Below, one piece after another: positions 61,203 through 64,000 of a DNA stretch of 64,000 nucleotides; the stretch's first letter is position 1, and each line of letters opens with the position of its first letter. The stretch comes from Fragilaria crotonensis (Eukaryota > Bacillariophyta > Fragilariophyceae > Fragilariales > Fragilariaceae). The stretch spans positions 26,294-90,293 of the forward strand of contig JAKSYS010000200.1 of NCBI GenBank assembly GCA_022925895.1, written 5' to 3'. A program made the position numbers and the translations under genes. The notes beneath the pieces were generated by a model, which was not told the origin of the DNA, did not search any database, and saw nothing but the letters and a program-made list of their open reading frames with translations.

Positions 61203-62745
61203 TCCGTATGCAGTGCACCGTTTGGTCTCAATTGCTCTTCTTCGAAGAGCATCAATAGCAACAATGACATGTGCCACACCTCTGACGATGGCCGACAGAT
61301 TGAGTGACCACTCTTTGAAATCGACACCACAATCAAGTGATCTGGAATCAGCGTACGAAGGTGATAATTGTGATCCATTGCTCGACGTCGTTTGCCCGCC
61401 TTCCAACGGCGCGGACCTAAGCTGATTCCCAGTCTCCGTTCTTGTGATGTATTGATCCATGCATTGCTGGCTATGCGTACATCGTCACGACACACACGTG
61501 TTCTCTCTGTGGTTGCTTCAACACCGAGCCACAGTTGCAATTCGTCCTGAATTGCCACCCCTCCACCAGAGCTGACAATTGGGGAGTGTATCATATGCAG
61601 GCAACTTTGCGGCTCGAGCATTTTGAGACATACAAGATTCCGATCTTTTGTGATGCTAGACCTGCGCTTGAAGGCCACATGGCATTGCTCGTGCACTGTG
61701 ACACTGTAAATCTTGTCTCCTTATGTTCGTGCTCTTTGGATGGCTCAATAGCAGGATATTCCTCGTGTCGTCTCTCGCGACTCTTGCGATAACTCGACGA
61801 GGATGCGAACTTTCTCCCTCTCTCTGATGAAGGCACCATTTCACTACCTGCGAGATCAAGACCCAGATCGCACCTGCCTCTCTGTGCTCAAACAATATCA
61901 ACCGTTTGATTGCGTACGCCCGACAACCGCAACATCATGTCAGTGAATTTGTAATGCTCGGCTTCTGCAACCATCTCGTTTTGCACGTGGCATCGCCACT
62001 ATTCAGACCCGGCATGCTTCACTTGCCAGTGGCCCTGATGTTGCTGAACGCAGCCTTCGCTCTATTGTGATACTGGCTGCTCAACTACGATGACTCCTTA
62101 GCACCCGACTTCAATGGAAACTCTGCACTGCGCCTTGCTTTTCCGCCGCTTCCTCCGTTAAGCAGTTCACAGGTTGACTCATTGTTTTGCATGTTATCGT
62201 GGATTCGTTCTGACGTCTTCTTTGTTATCAATACATCAACAACAAAGCTACCGAATGCAATGCTTGTGTGTCGCTTATGTTTGGTCGTCTCCTCGTTCTG
62301 TTTTGTTGTTGGCAGTTGCTACCAAGGACAGCAGTCAGGTAGGAGAATCCATGTTTGCGGAGATCCCAATGTCAACGGTCTCCCTCGATCCATCGACGCT
62401 TCTGGTGTCATCCTACCTTTCAGTATGACATCGGCATGGTGGTTGTCCCGACTTCGATGTCATGATCCTACTTTTCAGTATGACTTTGGTGTGGTTGTCG
62501 AGATGCCTCCTTCTTGGTGATTTCAGTGCAACTTCGGCATGGTTGTACTGACTCGCTCTTCTTGGCCGGCCTTTCTTGGTGGTCCTGACTGTTGACGACC
62601 CACAAGGCCATGCACTCAAATATGTTTGAGCTCTGGCTGTCGGTGCATGCTGCCCTATCTACTTTGACAGCAAAGGGCGTTTATCTTGTTCTCTGGTGAT
62701 GATGCACTCCTGTTTGCTCATTGTGATGCTCCACTACCGGTGCAT
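61203..62745. other. Element M interior without recognised genes
   Basis: 1.5 kb with only short frames in all phases. I looked for RT (YxDD), integrase (DDE) and RNase H boxes and saw none. It is probably non-coding filler of a non-autonomous element. Confidence 0.55.
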
Positions 62746-62748
62746 ACA

Positions 62749-62759
62749 ATGGGGGAGTG
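62749..62759 (+). promoter_or_regulatory. Element M polypurine tract
   Basis: A run ATGGGGGAGTG directly before the 3' LTR. Confidence 0.65.
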
Positions 62760-63217
62760 TGTCAGTGCATCAACATTGTCAGTATAACTACATCTCCGAT
62801 ACTGTGCTAGTGGCTACCGCACACGGTCATGTTACTTGGAGCCGTTACCGTACTACCATCCACTATCGTACGGGTATTGTCATGATGGTGACACATTCAG
62901 CACTACTCTGCTTAGTCTAGTCTAACACCGATGTGTTTGGAAACACATCGGTTCTCACAACTTCTAATATAATCCTTTATTCCCTCAATCGCATTCTTGC
63001 CGGTCCATTTGATCGTAAGGGTGAAGAGGCCGAAGGATATACTTAGCCACAACACGAACGTCAACACATCACCCATCGCACGTTTGATATCGACATCGCC
63101 ACGCGTCGTGCCTTCTTGTTTCTGCGTTCGTTCCTCTTCATTGCGACGGCTTTGTCCTAACCCGACTCCCAAGCGAGTCACTGTTTGTGGAGCCGCCGTA
63201 CTAGGGAGGGTCTCACA
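62760..63217 (+). repeat. Element M 3' LTR
   Basis: 458 bp copy of 59442-59898 with small indels, followed by TTGAG. Confidence 0.92.
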
Positions 63218-63579
63218 TTGAGTCGTTGGCAACGTAGAAAACATACCAAGTACGTACGTAGGAATGTAATTTTGGAGTGTGAAATGTGTCATCAATGTTT
63301 TGAATTTCTCATCACCCTGTTGCTCTGTGGAATAGAACATTGCAAGAACATCATTGCCTTTGTCAGGAGGACAGGTGACAATGGTCAAATCGAAACGAGG
63401 GGTTCAGGAACCTCCCTTTCATGACTGGAAGTGTGCTCTTAGTCTGTGTAGAAACGATACTAGGAAGACACGAAGGCGAAGGAACGGAGATAAATTTACG
63501 GGACAACTTCCTATTCGGAGTACGCAAATACGGTCGGCGGACAGAACGTATTTTGCGTAACTGAACTAGAAAATTGTGT
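63218..63579. other. Right part of block Q
   Basis: Unique sequence between M and the second 16-bp repeat. No gene recognised. Confidence 0.45.
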
Positions 63580-64000
63580 AAACGCCTTGGAACCCGTATC
63601 GATTCCCATCCTCATCCGATTCATGGTCCCAGAGTCTGGCCTCCCAAATCGCCGGGAAAATCGATCGACCACAGTACCATCTATGGTCGGCGGACGAGTT
63701 GAAAGTACAAGTGGAAATGAGTCAGCGGTCGGACTTTCAGAGATCCGCTCTCAGGGAGTGACAGATACCGTTGTCCCTCAAGCCCACGCCACCGCGGATC
63801 TACAATTCGGAGGATCCCTTGCACCCCTTCTTGATGATCCCATTGACGTCAATGTTGAAACCCCAGCACCAGCACCCGTCGTCGGGATGCACTTCAGAGG
63901 ATTACCAGTGCAATCGGCACCTGGCGACTCTCAGGACAGTAACGACCGTCGCGAATCTCAGCGTCGACATGTTTGTGCATGATGATTCCCGGAACAACGT
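63580..64000 (+). pseudogene. Element P protein, C-terminal part
   Basis: Resumes P after Q. The frame from about 63587 (EPVSIPILIRFMVPESGLPN, then MVGGRVEST) matches the PVSVSILIQF...IGGIAST region of M. It goes on through an acidic, Pro/Ala-rich stretch and ends at TGA near 63980. The rest of P lies beyond the window. Confidence 0.6.

Larger units (their letters stand above)
59442..63217 (+). mobile_element. Element M: LTR retrotransposon, non-autonomous, family of P
   Basis: LTRs of 457 and 458 bp flanked by the perfect 5-bp duplication TTGAG (59437-59441, 63218-63222). It has a primer site, two open frames and a polypurine tract, but I see no integrase or RT in its 2.9-kb interior. LTRs differ by a few small indels only. 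It probably depends on an autonomous relative. Confidence 0.88.
58479..63579. mobile_element. Block Q: insertion with 16-bp target duplication, containing M
   Basis: The 16-bp AAACGCCTTGGAACCC occurs at 58463-58478 and 63580-63595 and flanks the block. Q starts with an A/C-rich tract (AAAAACAAAACAAAAC...). Without M it is about 1.3 kb. A long duplication and a simple-sequence end fit target-primed reverse transcription, as in LINE/SINE-type elements, with the tail on the minus strand as repeated TTTTG. I found no RT or endonuclease in it. Confidence 0.55.

Noticed and set aside
61203-62745. Hidden RT or integrase in M
   Set aside because: I searched the phases for YxDD, DDE and RNase H boxes and found none.

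Overview
The window is almost entirely nested LTR retrotransposons, and I found no host gene, rRNA or tRNA gene, or CRISPR array. Polyprotein order (gag, protease, integrase, reverse transcriptase, RNase H) is that of Ty1/copia. The sequence style (DSHAD-type proteases, DNR-type protease in element B, RT boxes) resembles the CoDi elements of diatoms, so I infer a diatom or related stramenopile nuclear genome, probably heterochromatin. This assignment rests on recognition, not on a database search. Letters A-Q below are my own names.

Layout. Element A (minus, about 76-24945) is split by B (plus, 1594-8163, 6-bp target duplication) and by C (minus, 10889-24279). C is itself split by E1 (plus, 16589-23126). 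A small RT fragment J (24946-25038 and 38548-38714) is split by H (minus, 25039-38547, 5-bp duplication CGTAG), and H is split by D (plus, 30465-37918). K (plus, from 38715) is split by E2 (40074-46604), a near-identical copy of E1. K also carries a 153-bp insertion and ends at a chimeric junction with an RT/RNase H remnant L (49012 to about 50350). N (plus, LTR about 50354-50641) is split just behind its primer site by F (50662-57062), and its gag is cut by P (from 57661). P is split by block Q (58479-63579, 16-bp duplication), which holds a 60-bp minisatellite and the LTR element M (59442-63217, 5-bp duplication TTGAG).

How the parts work. A, C, D, E, F, K and N share one biology: the same primer-binding site GTTTATCAGACCCAA (one base changed in A). 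It is complementary to the 5' half of a tRNA with a CTGATAA anticodon loop. They also share a polypurine end GGGGAC where the 3' LTR is visible, and 4-bp target duplications where both ends are visible. Their integrase lacks the HHCC zinc finger, and a chromodomain-like segment lies between integrase and RT. In A, B, C, E and K (probably D) gag and pol are in one frame separated by UGA, mostly UGA-C, which suggests stop-codon readthrough. H instead has a 12-nt primer site exactly complementary to its own LTR, which suggests self-priming. Most reading frames carry single-base shifts at homopolymers. E1 and E2 differ by about twenty such indels and no substitution that I could see, so many shifts may be sequencing errors rather than decay.
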